A DNA stretch of 64,000 bases from Macrosoma leucophasiata (GCA_036365455.1 JAWQUS010000030.1:15830001-15894000), one strand, 5' to 3'. Positions 29,565 through 42,690 are shown, numbered from the stretch's first letter. The notes: a model not told the origin generated them from the sequence alone. Numbers and translations: made by a program.

Positions 29565-29843
29565 ACTGGTGGTAGAGCTCCAGTGAAAGAGCTCGCTGGC
29601 GTTTGCACCACCGCATTACCTAATATACTTGCCGCTAAATGATAGTGTTCAGCACTATCGTGTTCCGATCAGGTGGTAATGTACGGCTCTGTAATTTCTG
29701 GCACAGAGGCCTTAGGCGTCAGGAGTGGTAACGAATCTACATTTTGACCTTGGTCTTTGTGTGGGTGTCTATAGCCTGCAGTCATCACTTTACATCAATG
29801 TGAACTGCATGCTAGTTTGCCACTTCCATTACATAAAAAAAAA
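29565..29843 (+). mobile_element. SINE family A, full length
   Basis: ACTGGTGGTAGAGCTCCAGT to TGCCACTTCCATTACATAAA and a poly-A tail, in the opposite orientation to most copies. Confidence 0.88.
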
Positions 29844-30009
29844 TCTATTCTAGCAACAGAAGTAGCCTTCCACATTGAATTTTAAATCTTATTACTTTTT
29901 ATTAAAATATTTTAGTTTCACATAAAAACAATAGTATCTTGGTGTCGCGACGTGACAACCCTACCCTCCAATAAAGGATTAGAATTATTTCGCTATTTGA
30001 TTGACTATA

Positions 30010-30190
30010 ATAAGTGTCAGTAAGTGACGGCAGAAAACAAAATGACGCGGCATGTGGGTCAGCGTCCCGCCATAAAACTGTTGCAACTGCGATCACCAAT
30101 GCGCGTGCCAATCGTGGCGATTGTGGCATATTCTCCCCGAATGACAACACTATTGTGGTCAACTTAAGGGAAGGCTTTTGTCCGGCCCTG
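30010..30190 (-). repeat. Dispersed repeat family F
   Basis: The complement of GCAGTTGCAACAG..., with GCGTGCCAATCGTGGCGATT and GTGGCATATTCTCCCC, matches 48700-48780. Confidence 0.65.
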
Positions 30191-31074
30191 GACATCTTTC
30201 GGATGAAGTTATAATGATGTACCTATTTTGAATATCGGAAAATATTATATAAGGGGCTCAAGATTCAAAGCAATTTGAATGTTACATAAACCTTAATCAA
30301 ACTATCTTAAAATAAATAAAGCAGTTATGCATTAAAAAAATCCACATCACCGTCGTACTGCGGCAAAGTTGAAGGCTGGCAGCATTGCCACGTTGAATGG
30401 CAATACTTATTCTCTGGCCAAAATATTGGCCAGCCCTCTGGTCACGGTCAAGCAATTTGATCCTTTTAATTTTTTTTGTACAAATCTAGTGTAGCGTTTT
30501 GTTGAAACTTTTTATGTTTGTGCATGGAAGTAGCTATACAGCTGCTCTGTGTATTCATAATTTGTTTTGTTATCGGATATGTTTGCTGCGTTAATTCTAT
30601 TATGACATATATTTTTTTGCCCACAGAAGTGACATCCAAATGATTCAAATGTACTATAATGTAGATGCTTTTGATCTCTTAGCGATTTACGATTTACTAT
30701 CTCGGTTTTTGAATAGAGAAAAGGAAATGCATGTTTCTGAGTAATATATTTTTTATGGTTACCCATTAAAGGGGACGTCTCATATTTATTTAACAAATAA
30801 TGCTAACGAAAAAAAAAACTTTTTTGTTCACTTGTCGCACAATTGTTCAATAGTACATTTTTGTAAATCTTCAATTAGTTTACTTTTAATGGGGGTTGTA
30901 CGAAGTAAGTAGATGGGTGGTGTGAGTGTCTTATTAGCGTATGTGTAGTGTACACGAGTTGGCAAGTTGGTTATAAGTACTCACATAAGGGGAATGAATT
31001 TGAAACCTCAATCAAAATCCTGTTTGAAATGTTAAGTTGGGTCCACACGGCAGCGATTTGAATCGATGGCGACA

Positions 31075-31590
31075 CGCTGACGATCATAGCGATGCCCGAT
31101 ACGTCGTCGCTTTGTATGGATATTGTAAAAATCGTATCGAAATTATCGTGTTGTACTTTTAAAGTAAAACTTATGTCAATTAATGTAGATTTAAGTTATA
31201 ATTTGCCAAGAAAACTGGATTGCAAAGTTTTAAGTACTAAAGTAAATAACTTTTTTCACAACTGCCAATGTTTAACATCTAAAATTTTAAGAAAAAAGTA
31301 ATCTCGACATTCTTTATGGTTTTAGTCTATTTTAATGTTTTTAATTTTCTGTCAGCGTATTATTAACTGAAGCAAATAAACGTTATTGCGGTACTGACGT
31401 CACAGCCACTACTAAGTATTTGAGAGCAAATATCATTTTATTAGTAGGTGACTGCTGTGATTAGTAGTCAATACAAAACGATACTTTTAATGCAATATTC
31501 CAGCGAGACGAAACAATATAGCCAAGTATCGCGTTGACGTGTATCGATATACCAAAAGTTCGACACGTATCGGGCATCGCTATGGCGGTG
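31075..31590. mobile_element. Candidate inverted-repeat element
   Basis: ATAGCGATGCCCGATACGT near 31087 is perfectly mirrored by ACGTATCGGGCATCGCTAT near 31565. About 470 bp lie between. Outer flanks are only weakly similar, so the true ends are unclear. Confidence 0.5.
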
Positions 31591-31850
31591 TCAAAATGAA
31601 GTGGTGCTTCGTAATATTTTGTGGGTACTTGTAAATAACAAGGTGTGACATATCAATATGGATAGCTTGTAAGTTAAAGATCTCGGATAGGCCGTTTGCC
31701 ATCTATAAACATAGTACGCATGACGTTTTAGTGCGATTCAATTCTGGTACAGGTACTGTCAAAATGTTGTTTCATTATGTGACAACGCCGGTGAAGAAAC
31801 GAGACAAAGTTTATAGTGATTCAGTTTAGATTCGCAATGAAAGTTATACT

Positions 31851-31880
31851 TTATACTTCATGGTAGTCCATGAAGTATAA
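31851..31880. repeat. Perfect 13-bp stem hairpin
   Basis: TTATACTTCATGG, loop TAGT, CCATGAAGTATAA. Confidence 0.85.
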
Positions 31881-33352
31881 ATAAAGAGGGAGACAGCATT
31901 ATGAACGATAGCTTGTGTCAAAAACCTATAACATCTGTGGTCGAACCTCTCTTTTTGTCCTATCGCATTTTTCGAATTTTTCCATACATTAGAAAGAGAA
32001 AATGCACTGACGGGGATAACGATAGTTTTACCTCACTTCAACTGTGTATTCAAAGTGTTGTCTCCATCTTTTTCTATAGCTTAATGTGTTAGGTACGCCC
32101 GCTGTTATTGAATGCCCATTTCCTAAGTTATTGTTCAATTAATATAAGTTTTGAGAGCTTTTTTTTTACATAAGTATATATTTTACCGCCGAGTGAGATT
32201 ATTCAGTATATGTATGTAAATAACAAAATATAAATTCAAGTAAATGCCGTCGATACCTCTAACTGGCCTTTATGTTTGAATTAATAGTGAATTGATTCAA
32301 GTTATACTTAAATTGATTTATCAGTTTGTACGCAATTGAATTTCGTATATCTATATTGGCACCAAATAGTAGGGATGATTGCGTTTATATTACAAATTAT
32401 TCAAACAATCATTCGTGAGAAGCTGACAGTAAAGAAGAATGATATTTTTTGCTTATAATGTACAGTGTAATTTTTAAAACATTTGTTCTGTGTATTTAAT
32501 ATTTGTGTAGTAGCTTACTGTCAAATATGATCAATTCTGCTATTTGTGTCAGTCTATCATGGTTTTATCAGTTATTTTAAGTGGTTTTTCTGCTTTTTAT
32601 TCGTTCTTAAAATATTTTTCTGCATCTACTGCTTGTGGAACAAACCTAAAATGTAACTATTGCTTGTAAACAATGTATCAAATTGTAATTTGATCTATAG
32701 AAATGAAAATTTAGTGTTCAGAGTAATGTGCCAAAGGATTTGGCAATCATACCTTGTAAATTTATTCAAAATTATTTATTATTTATTCAACTATAAAATT
32801 TAATTATGACACTAATTATTTATTAAATTTCGTTAAATTATTTTAATAAATTTTCAATTATTTTAAGTTTCTACAAAATAAATATATTGTGTTTTAATAT
32901 TATTTACATTTTCTAAATATAAATGTACCTGTTAAACAGAGTATAAATTTTATGTGTAGCATGACTAGAAACGTACTATGCAGTCATTTAGAAACACCAC
33001 TGTACTTAACTAATTCCGCTGTTATTGAGATCGAAGAAATCTATTTTAAATATCATTGTATGAGATTATATGTTAACTGTATGATAATAAAATAAATAAA
33101 ATCTAATGGAGGTTTCTCTTATAATACTTTATTAGAGTTTCTCTTAAAAAATAAACTACTTACGTCTATACCAATGCGGTGTAGACGTAGGTTGTTTATT
33201 TTTCGAATTTATCATAGGGGAAATTCAGGGGAAAAATAAGCGACACAACATAAACAATAACATATTTTAATAATCATAACAAAATAAAGTTTCAAAAAAT
33301 TTAGGTATACGTAAAACAACAGCGATGTGCAAAAACTAATAAAAATCTAAAG

Positions 33353-36300
33353 GCACCTGGTAGTTATTTGAAAAGAATTAATAAATAATAATTATGGTGG
33401 TTTGAAAGGAGTTTAAGAACATTCAAAAGGAAAAATAGTAAAGTGTAGGCGTGTGTATAAGAAAAAAGTACAAAGAAGAAATAAGTAAAAAATAAGTAAG
33501 TGTATGCATAAGGAAGTACAATAGAAAAAAGTTGAAAGAAGAAAGTTTGCAAATGGAAGTATACTGTAAAAGTAAATGAAAAGGTAGAGAAAGAAAGAAA
33601 CCAAGAAAAAGAGAGAAATAAAGAAGAAATAAAATGAAGCGAGTATAATATAAATAACAAAGCATGCAAGGATATATTTGAAATAAGAGGTTGAAGTTAA
33701 GAAGGAGGAAGCAAGAAATAAATAAGAAAAAATAGGTGATGGTAGAAGAAAGAAAAGAAAAGGATAATAAGGAAGATATATATAAAAAGAAAGGAAACAC
33801 TAGAATAGAATTTATCGTAAGAGTTAAAATTGTACATAACGTTTTCGCAGGTTAAAATTGTACAGGTATTTAATGCGACTCGTGAGCTTTTTATGAGAGA
33901 TTTTTGTATTCACTTATATTTTACTAGGGTATTCTCTAGTGACTCACAGAATTTATAATTTTAAGAGGTCCCAGGCAAGTCAGTTCTTATTAAAAAATGG
34001 TTGTACAGTTAATAAAGCTAATTAATATAATTAAAATATACTAACAGGTTCCGCAAATGGCGACTTGTAGACTCTGGAAACCCATCGCGTCATTTATCGG
34101 ATCCAAATATGAATCTAAATCATTCAGTGAAGCTACACAATTTTATCAGAATTTGTTTTGCCATTTTCAACTTTTTATAAGAGTCATACACGAAACATTT
34201 TATTGAGTCGATTATGGATAGATTATGATATGGATAAACAGAGAGCAAGATGCATAAGTCTATAGTGTAGGATGTAAAGTGATGAGAAATAGAAGAAATT
34301 AGAAATATCAATATTAAATAATAGATGATAGTAACGTGAAAAATTCAACGTATATTGTAGATTGTGTAGGGACTTACACAAAAGCGCAGAAGAAAGAAAT
34401 TTAGAATATAAGTCTATGAAATGATTATGTGTATAGAATATAATTTTAAGAAACTATTATAGAATATAATGCTAAGAAAAGATACAGAAAGAAATGATAA
34501 ATTACTGAAGAGGATACATTATCTGAAGAAAAAAAAAGCATTATAAGTAATGATAGAATATCATATCAAAGTTTCGGCATAAAGTTGTGAGAATGTCATA
34601 CATGAATTCGTATAAAGGCAGATATAATAAAAATATGGAAGGCTACGTTTATATTTCATGCTGAAAGTAGGGTGTAAAGATAGTTGTAGTTGAATAAAAC
34701 AATGTTTTCATTAGGAAAATAAATTGAAAGGAAAACCCGTATAATATAGATTTGTTCAGTGATTGAATTTATGAGGTAAGTATGATAAGAGGATATATGA
34801 AAGTAATGATTAAAGTAAAATATTGAAAGATAAGAAGAGAAGGCCAGAAAATTTTTTTTTGAAAGATATTCAAAGGAACAAGGTTAAAAAAGTAAAATGA
34901 GAGAAGAGAAGGTATTGACATATAGATAGTCTTAGTCTATTAAAAATAAATATGTAAAAATGTACAGACTTTGAAAAGTAAACCGAAGAAAATTTTAATA
35001 AGTTCCAAGAAAGATAATAAAATTTGAAAAGCTTGAAAATAAAAAAGGTGCGTAGAAGTTAGTTTGGAAGATTTCAGTAAAAGAAATAACAGAAACCGTA
35101 TAATGTAAAAACGTGAAAACTGGAAGATGGAAAGTGCAAAGAAGGTTTTGATTGATGTTTTAAATGAAAATGAGATCATTATATACGACAAAAAAGGGAA
35201 AGAAAACAGTTTGAAGAAAGATTTTGCTGACAAGTACATACAAGAGAAGAAGTGACAGGATTATAAGCAGATGAACGTATGAAATAAGTCTGTAAATTAC
35301 GAAGAATATTCTTAAAGAAATTAAGGAAGTAAGATGAAAACGAAAAAGATAATAGATGAAGTTACTAATACACTGATTACGATTAGTAATCTATAGCATA
35401 TCTTTTGATCATGAAAATGTAGAAAATATTTTCTTAGTAGAGTTACACTTTATTAAAGTATCTGTATTATTGTGAGAAAATATGATGAGATTAAAAAAAT
35501 GTAAAAATAGAATCATGAAGTTTGTAAAGAAAAGTAAAGAAACTGAAAGTCTATGTAAAAATAAGATGATATATGAACTGATACTTGAACTAATACAAAA
35601 GTGATATGAAATTTATATTTAAAGTTGAATTCAAATTAAAATATACATACCAGAAGAAACTGACAGAAAGATAGCAAGGGTAAATGAACAAGTGTTGAGA
35701 GAATTAAGATAAAAAGGATATAGATCATAAAGTATCAAGTTTTCTATTATTATGAAAAAGTGTGATGCGAATTAAAAAATAAGAGAATAAATGTAAGAGT
35801 AAAATTATGAAATGTAAGAGAAAGATAGATGTGTGAGAAAAGTAACTGAAGGATGAAGAGCGTATGTAAGAATCAAAAGATGATAAGAATTGAACTAAAG
35901 AGAAAAGTGATTTAAAAGTTGATACTCGTATTTAAAGTTGAATTGAACACATATCAGAAGAAAACTGAAAGAAAGATAACAAGAGGGTAAATGAACAAGT
36001 GTTAAGAAATATAAGATAACAAGAAAATAGATACAGGACAGAAATATAGAGAACAGGATAGAGATATAGATTATGAAGTATCAATATATATATTGTATTA
36101 TTATGAGAAAGTATGATGAGATTTAAGAAATATAAGTGTAAAATGATGAAATGTGTAAGAAAAGTGAAAGAAATTAGCGTGTATGTAAGAAGAAGATGAT
36201 ATGAGCAAAATTAAAGACAAAAGTGATTTATTTAAAAGTTCATATTTTAAATAACAATGTTTATAATTAGTATGATGAATGTGAAGAATAGAGGAAGTAA

Positions 36301-38357
36301 GAACAAAAGATCTTGTAGAATGATAGAAGAAAAAGAACATAAACTAGGAAAATATAGTGAAGGATTTAAAAAAGTGTGTGATAAAAATAATAAGAATAAA
36401 GTTATGTTAAACAAGATATTACATACTCGTAGTTCAAAATATTTATTAAGCAAGTACTTGCTTCCGTGGTCTAATGATCCATACGGCTACACTGGGATCC
36501 TGGGCCCAAGAACGCACGCACGGAGATGTAGAGAGACGATAGATTCTCTACCCATGTAATAACATGTTTGCATTTTATTGCCAACATCTTCGGGTAATCA
36601 GGCGTACTATCCTTTTCTTGTCAATTCAAAGTAGAAAAATATCAGACGACAAAAGTTACAGAATGAAGATTATGAAGAATAGAAATAGATGTAGCACTGT
36701 GTATTATAGGTGTAGAAAGTTAGGAAGAAAGCGTGAAGTTAAGTGTGAAGCGAAAACATAAAATAAAGATGAAAAAAACTAGATATAGAATAGTGATTAG
36801 GTGTAGCAGTAAGGAAGAAAAAGTGAAGATAAAGTTAATGAAGCATACAAGATAAAAAAAAATGCAGGAAAAAGGAAATGTAGCAGTGTTTTGGTGTGCA
36901 GAGAGTTTTGAAGAAAGAGTGATAATAAAGTGTATGAAGCAGACAACACGAAAGAAAAATATAATGGGTGCAAAAAGATATGGTATTTATTGATACTGGT
37001 GCCAAACTATTTTAAGACACGCGTGCATTTTAAACACAGTGATAAATATGACGCGTTGAAAGTGAATAAAGAGAGTGATATTTGAAACTCTAGTATTTCT
37101 ACCAGTATAATTGATATGATCAATACACATCACAATAGTTAAGGGTAAGTTAGATGCCAATTGAGTATGTGCAAGAATGATAACAAGTGTAAATGAACAA
37201 AAGTTGAGAAAATTAAGATGATAAAGATATTGATCAGTTGAGAACAATAATTAGATATTAAGGAGAAAAAATTAAAGGAAAGTAACAATGATATGAGAAC
37301 GAAAAAGATATTACGAGAAAAAAAGGTACCAACGAAGGTATCGAATGCATAATATGTATTTAAAAGAATAAGTGGTAAATGGAGTAAAGAAGTGGAACAT
37401 AACATTTCAAGAAAATAATAGAACATGTTATTACATATATGAGAAATATAAGAATATAGTGTAGAATAACTGGATAGACGATAGGACATGAGAAAAACGA
37501 AGCGTTATTTTCTAAGAAGATAGATTACAAGAATAGAGTTAAGTGAGAGAAAAGATAAATAGATATTTAGAAGGATTTTATGAAACGAAGACTACATAAT
37601 ATAGTAAAAGTTATAACATTTAAATAGTACTAAAGTGTTGAATTTGTGTAAGGATGAATGCGTGCACAATGCTTTAATTATTAGAAATAATGCACAGATT
37701 GCGGTATAAAAAGACGTGCTGTTCTGTAAGTACATATTTTATTGGAAGACGTTGACTCCTCGAGGTATAAGTCTCAAATGTAGGTATACTTTATAGGCTC
37801 ACTATCCTTACTACTAGAAGCGTGGTAGTGCACTGCTGTATAGTGATTGTATACTTACATGAAGTACATTTGCAGATATTTTGCTCTCGCTCGAATTGTA
37901 TCTAAATAAAACTGTGCAGACATAGAAGAAATATGAAGAAATGATTTCTAATAATAAATATGTGTTGTGCCTTCACCAAAGCGTAATGATGAAATGAAAC
38001 GAAGGTGAAATGAAAATAATTGTAATTTTTAACTAGATGATATAACAGAAGTAACAAAAGCAGAATAAAAAAAGTTAAGCGTGATTGTGATAGACGTGAA
38101 CGAAATACAAAAGAAAGATGTAGTAGTAGACTAATTAGAAGCTAAAGTGAAGCTAAGGTGAAAAATAAGATTGAATTCTTAAGCTCTTGTAAGTGCTATA
38201 AAAATAAAATAATGTATACTGCACATACATTCTTTGTAGCTTAATTGAAGAAACGAAAATGAATAAAGAGTAGATAGAAGATTGTAAACATGAAAGAAAA
38301 AACTTGTTAAGATTGAAAAATAAGAGAATAAAAGGAAATAATGAACTACCATGGTGC
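33353..38357. repeat. Five-kilobase cytosine-poor, purine-rich block
   Basis: On the plus strand the block is dominated by A, G and T, with long AAGAAAGAAATAAG-like stretches and very few C. The minus strand is correspondingly pyrimidine-rich. Short ordinary patches lie near 33840-34130, 36430-36600 and 37680-37930. The edges carry similar inverted sequences: GCACCTGGTAGTT at 33353 and AACTACCATGGTGC at 38344-38357. No SINE copy is seen inside. Confidence 0.75.
35440..36250. repeat. Degenerate tandem repeat inside the purine-rich block
   Basis: ATTATGAGAAAGTATGATGA-like segments recur near 35470, 35750 and 36100. AAAGTTGAATT followed by AGAAGAAACTGA... recurs near 35625 and 35930. The period is roughly 280-350 bp with heavy divergence. 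Confidence 0.6.
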
Positions 38358-38612
38358 ATATCACAGTGTACTTTGTATACTACTTAATACTATAAAAGGA
38401 ACTTGATTTCATTCATATAAACAGTATGCAAGCAGAATTCACCGGCTAAAACAAATGTGCGGTAATTCAGCTCGAATCGAATACTAAAAATCTAATACTT
38501 ATCACTTGGAACGAATACTGTCTTTGGTAACGTTTAAATTACATTAGCTTTTAAAGTTTGGTCAAGCATTATGTTACTAGATACCGTTTGGCTCTGTAAT
38601 CGGTTTATCTAT

Positions 38613-38842
38613 TTACTTCCTGAAACCGGTATCATCGTGGTTGTTAATCGGATAATCGGCGTACCATCCGAAGGCGCCGTTATCACCGGTGTGTGCCCCA
38701 AAATCAACGTATTCGCCAAAATCTGGAGGCCTTTCAGCAAATTGTGCGATTTCCCTATGAGTAGGTGAGCCAGCTGGTTCTTGCTGAGCTTGTACTATTC
38801 TGGCTGGGGCTTCTGGCGGTGGGGGTGGTGCGAGAGCTACGC
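38613..38842 (-). CDS. Secreted protein gene, terminal exon
   Basis: Acceptor gattccag. It encodes VALAPPPPPEAPARIVQAQQ and then FGEYVDFGAHTGDNGAFGWY to the TAA stop. Confidence 0.82.
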
Positions 38843-40974
38843 CTGGAATCATATAAGAATAATTAAAAATTAGAATATTATTTAGAATGTAATTGGTTTT
38901 TATTAGTTATCTGTTGTTTAATTTGTTATAATTAGTTAATTAGTCATAATAAACTGTTTGGTTTCCAAGAAAAAAAAAAAAAAAACGATAAATATCATAT
39001 GTGAAGATGAATAAATGAGAAATGCTTTGTTTACGTGACTTAAACGTAACTGCATGCCTGTAAACTCCGAAGGAGTGGGTAGAGGTAAATGCATGAATTG
39101 AAGAATACATGCAAACACCTTCGATTCGCCAGTTACGTTTCATTAGCCAGGTTTTTATGTAATTTTTAAAGTGTTTCTTATTACTAAATCTTCGAATAAT
39201 TATTGGGTTCTATTTAATGCTGCTTATAGTTTTTTAAGATTTAAATAAGAGATCTAAATTTTAAGGACTAACGGTCTAACAAATTGTTCGAAATTGAGTT
39301 TTCCTAATAACTTATATGCGACCAAATTGCCAAAGAATGTCGTTAAACTTGATTAATGTCCCACGCTTGCTTGACAAAGATTGAAGTAAGTTCACAGCTA
39401 TAATTTGTAAGTGCAATTGCTAGGTTGAAAGCGGTTTACGATTTCTTGACCATGGCGCAAGTGGTTACGTAATCGCAATTAAAATGCGAAGTATCATTGA
39501 TAAAGTTGCGTTATTGCATAACATTGAAGCACCAAAATATGAACTCCTAACGAACAATAGAAGAGAGCATGAAATGTAAAATGACTTATCTCTTAAATAG
39601 ATCATTGCATGCAAATCGAGTCTCGTTACGGATGTAATAAAGAAAGTTAGTCCTTTGTGATGGTGAAAGTGATATTTATTTGTGAGAGACACATAATGAT
39701 TGGATCTGATGTATTCATCACGGTTTCATTGACATTTTACAATGCAGTTATGATAAAGCGTGATATGCGTTATAGCCGATTAAGCTAAGTAGGTACTTTA
39801 AAATTACTATCGTAAGTTTATGCAACAGTGCCATCTTGGTCAGCGCTTTATTCATCTGACCGGATTTGATAACATTGTTTATCGCGTCTTTCCTTTCCAT
39901 GGTTCAATTATGTGATAAGTAAATTAAATGTATCTTCATGCCAGGTCCCTAACGGGGTAGGCAGAGAGTGTAGAGCGCCAGACATCCCGGTTCTGAAAAA
40001 CCTCTCGTGCCTCGTCTACCTTCATCATTCTCTTCATACATGCACGCCGATTCCTAAGACTTTTGACCCCACCATCAGACAGAACTCGACCTATTTGGTC
40101 ATGGTAGGTCAGCCTTGGTCTTCCTGGGCCTCTGATAAGTAAATTAATAGATTTTTAACTAAACTCCTTCCTGAGAGAATAAAGAAAACTGTCCGAATAA
40201 CAGTCACAATTCATGACCAACAGCTGAAGATATCTGCTGAAATATGAAAAAATTCTGATGGTCATTCCGTTTCTGCGAGTTACGGTTTCTTTATACTGTG
40301 TCACCGCGTCAGTATAGCGCTAGCAGAGCTTCCATTTCTGGTAAGTACGCGCGTATAGAAAAACACACTAAACGGGATCATGTGACCTAAACGGCTGTGA
40401 GTAAGGCAAGCGCTATTACTTGGTAACTAATTATTAACTACTGGCTTACTACATAAGTAAATTTTTCGATATTACTCATGATCAACTGCTTAGCATAAGC
40501 TCGCTGGTGAAGTGAAGACACCCGTGCATTACCTAATTTACTTGCCGCTAAATGGTAGTGTTTAGCACTATCGTGTTCCAATCAGGTAGTAATGTAATTT
40601 CCGGCACAGAGGCATACCTACATTGAAGTCTCTGGTTTTTATGAAGATGTTTGTAAGCTACAGTACCTATCACTTATCAATGTGAACTTGTTTGCTAGTC
40701 GCGTCATGACATACAAAATGGTATAAACGAATTGCTTCATAGGACAACTATTCAGAAACATAAACCTACCCTGCTGTTGATAGTGGATGGGTATGGGCTG
40801 GTAGTTGTCTTCATACAAGGCTTGCGGCAGCGGCGGCGGCTGCAGCGTCTGTCTGGGCACGCGGCGCGCGCGCATCGCCGTCAGATCCACGAACGCTATC
40901 TGGTCAGCTGGCACTGCGATGTACGAGGGCATGGCGCAAGCTACCACTGCTGTCGCCGCAAGGATGAACAGAAT
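38613..40974 (-). CDS. Small secreted proline-rich protein (first exon not certain)
   Basis: Two minus-strand exons, 40974-40770 and 38842-38613, join in phase 1 to encode about 145 residues ending in TAA. The first begins ILFILAATAVVACA, a hydrophobic signal-peptide core with a likely cut after ACA. RARRVPR, a Pro/Gln-rich section (QPPPLPQ, ALAPPPPPEAPAR) and an aromatic C-terminus (FGEYVDFGAHTG, AFGWYADYP) follow. The Met is missing from these exons. ATGAAA before gtgtac at 43088-43083 would give MK plus this signal core in phase, but the donor is weak. The composition suggests an extracellular-matrix, cuticle or other secreted protein. I do not recognise the family, and RARR could be a processing site. 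Confidence 0.7.
39045..39140 (-). mobile_element. SINE family B, 3' end only
   Basis: CGTAACTGCATGCCTGTAAA to CGATTCGCCAGTTACGTTT. It lies in the intron of the secreted protein gene. Confidence 0.75.
39933..40110 (-). mobile_element. Family C retroposon, long copy
   Basis: TCTTCATGCCAGGTCCCTAA, GAGCGCCAGACATCCCGGTT, ATGCACGCCGATTCCTAAGA and CACCATCAGACAGAAC in one uninterrupted copy. It lies in the same intron. Confidence 0.8.
40497..40711 (+). mobile_element. SINE family A, diverged
   Basis: From CGTGCATTACCTAATTTACT through AATGGTAGTG and GGCACAGAGGCATA to the poly-A side, with several small deletions. Confidence 0.7.
40770..40974 (-). CDS. Secreted protein gene, exon with signal peptide core
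   Basis: Acceptor ttctccag, donor gtaggt, phase 0 in and phase 1 out. GC-rich compared with its surroundings, as expected for coding DNA here. Confidence 0.75.
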
Positions 40975-41046
40975 CTGGAGAAAGAGTTTAAAATTAGTTT
41001 GGATATCGATATTGTTGCTTTGCAGTTTGAGAATTGCATCACACTA

Positions 41047-41318
41047 AGTAATGAAATTGGCAAACAAGCATGCAGTTCCCATTGATGTTAACTGATGACT
41101 GCAGCCTATAGCCACAAAATGACCAGAGGTCAAATTGCAGTTGCGTGGCCACTCCTGAGGCCTAAGGTGTTATGCCTCTGTGCCGGCAATTACAGGGCCG
41201 TACATTAACACCTGACTGGAACACGACAGTGCTGAACACTACCATTTAGCGGCAAGTATATTAGGTAATGCGGTGGTGCCTACGCCCGCGAGCTCCGTCA
41301 CTGGAGATCTATCAGTAG
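41047..41318 (-). mobile_element. SINE family A, nearly full length
   Basis: TGGCAAACAAGCATGCAGTT to CTGGAGATCTATCAGTA, upstream of the secreted protein exon. Confidence 0.85.
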
Positions 41319-41319
41319 T

Positions 41320-42690
41320 TTAAGGTTCACTATTCGCTCGTAACGACTACACACGAGAAAGAAACTGAGTTCCATGTTGGCCTGGTGAGACCGAACTACT
41401 GCTAGTGGTGTCTGCAATTCATAATGCGTTCAGTTTACGTTGTGAAATGTGTGAAATGATTCTTAGAACTACTTCACAATACTACAATTACCTACTTAGT
41501 CTTCACTTCATAGATACGGATTACACAAAGGTTGCAAGAACTCGTAATGTGAATTTGTGGGCACAATTTGCCCTGCAAGGTTTCTTATGGCGATGCATAG
41601 CACCGTTTTTTTGTAGTACCTACACATGTCATGTCATGGGAAAATACCTCATAAAGCAGTTCTCGGAATGTGATTTATATTTACCGCTCCAAATTCATTA
41701 TAGCTACTAAATTACCACCTGCTGTTTTTTGTTGTTTATTTATTATTTAAAGACTTCAAAATACCTTATCTTCATTATTTTCTACTACTATGTACCATCG
41801 AAAAAAATTGATTGGTCGAGTCGGTGCCTTATTTGTGTGTAGGCAAAATTTATTATGCAAGGATTTTGGATGACTGAAAACTTCTTCTATGATAGGTAGC
41901 TACTGAGAATAGGTAACGCGAGTTTACAAACAGATTCATTCTTGGTACTGGAGTCTAGTAAGATGTCGATGTAGGTAGATAGTGTAATAGGCTAATAGGT
42001 ATGTGTATGCAGTGCACCTATTTCACCTGAGCCAATCATTTATACACTTTATTCCCTACCCAAATGATGCCAGTACCAGCTAAGAAACTATCTGGTCTAA
42101 GACGAATCGTCCTAAAAGAAAAAAAAAAAAGAAAAATACGAAGCCTCCAAAGGAGATGTTGCAAAAATGTATGGACCTCCGGCCATGTATTGTACACAAT
42201 ATCATTAACAGGCAAAATCAATACAAAAACGTTTTTTACTGCATATTTGCACTTATTTAGCTTTGTTTGCAGTTACAAAATATTATTTGCAGTAAGAGAT
42301 GCAACTCAAACCAACATGGCGAATATGGCGGGCGATGTCATTTTGACATTTTCATTTTTTAAATTGTTTTTTTATTATATAAAACTTGGAGAAAAAAGTA
42401 ATATTTTCTAAATACTATCGAAATCGATTTCATGTGTTAATACTAAGAACATAAACTAATCGATTTCCAATTTTAAGAAGCGTCGGCTGTATCGGCGCCA
42501 TGTTGAATGTGGTTGAAAATGATAAAATTGTTTGAATTAAATGTGGTAGTAACTTTAAAATATATTCTTGAATAAATAAATTGTATTTTTTTCGGATTCT
42601 TCTTTAATTTACCCATTTTTTGAGGACGTGTACGAACTAGAGCCGAGCTCGCAACATCTCCTTTAATTTTTAACCTAATGTTGCCACTGC
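41320..42690. other. Non-coding stretch
   Basis: No gene or named repeat is seen. It should include the first intron of the secreted protein gene if the candidate start is right. Confidence 0.4.

Larger units (their letters stand above)
25723..33110 (+). other. Probable 3' UTR followed by intergenic AT-rich DNA
   Basis: No long reading frame or splice pattern is visible. AATAAA at 25920 is the first good polyadenylation signal after the CAP-Gly stop, and an AATAAAATAAATAAAATC cluster lies at 33088-33105. Only a few repeats interrupt the stretch, so a very long 3' UTR is possible but unproven. Confidence 0.4.

Noticed and set aside
33364..37489. Minus-strand frames rich in Phe, Leu and Ser that look like membrane proteins
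   Set aside because: They are translations of pyrimidine-rich DNA. Such frames are expected from the base composition, and they show no start context, splice pattern or domain.
41405..41710. 101-codon plus-strand frame
   Set aside because: No recognisable domain, no supporting splice sites, and AT-rich codon use unlike the real exons of this window.
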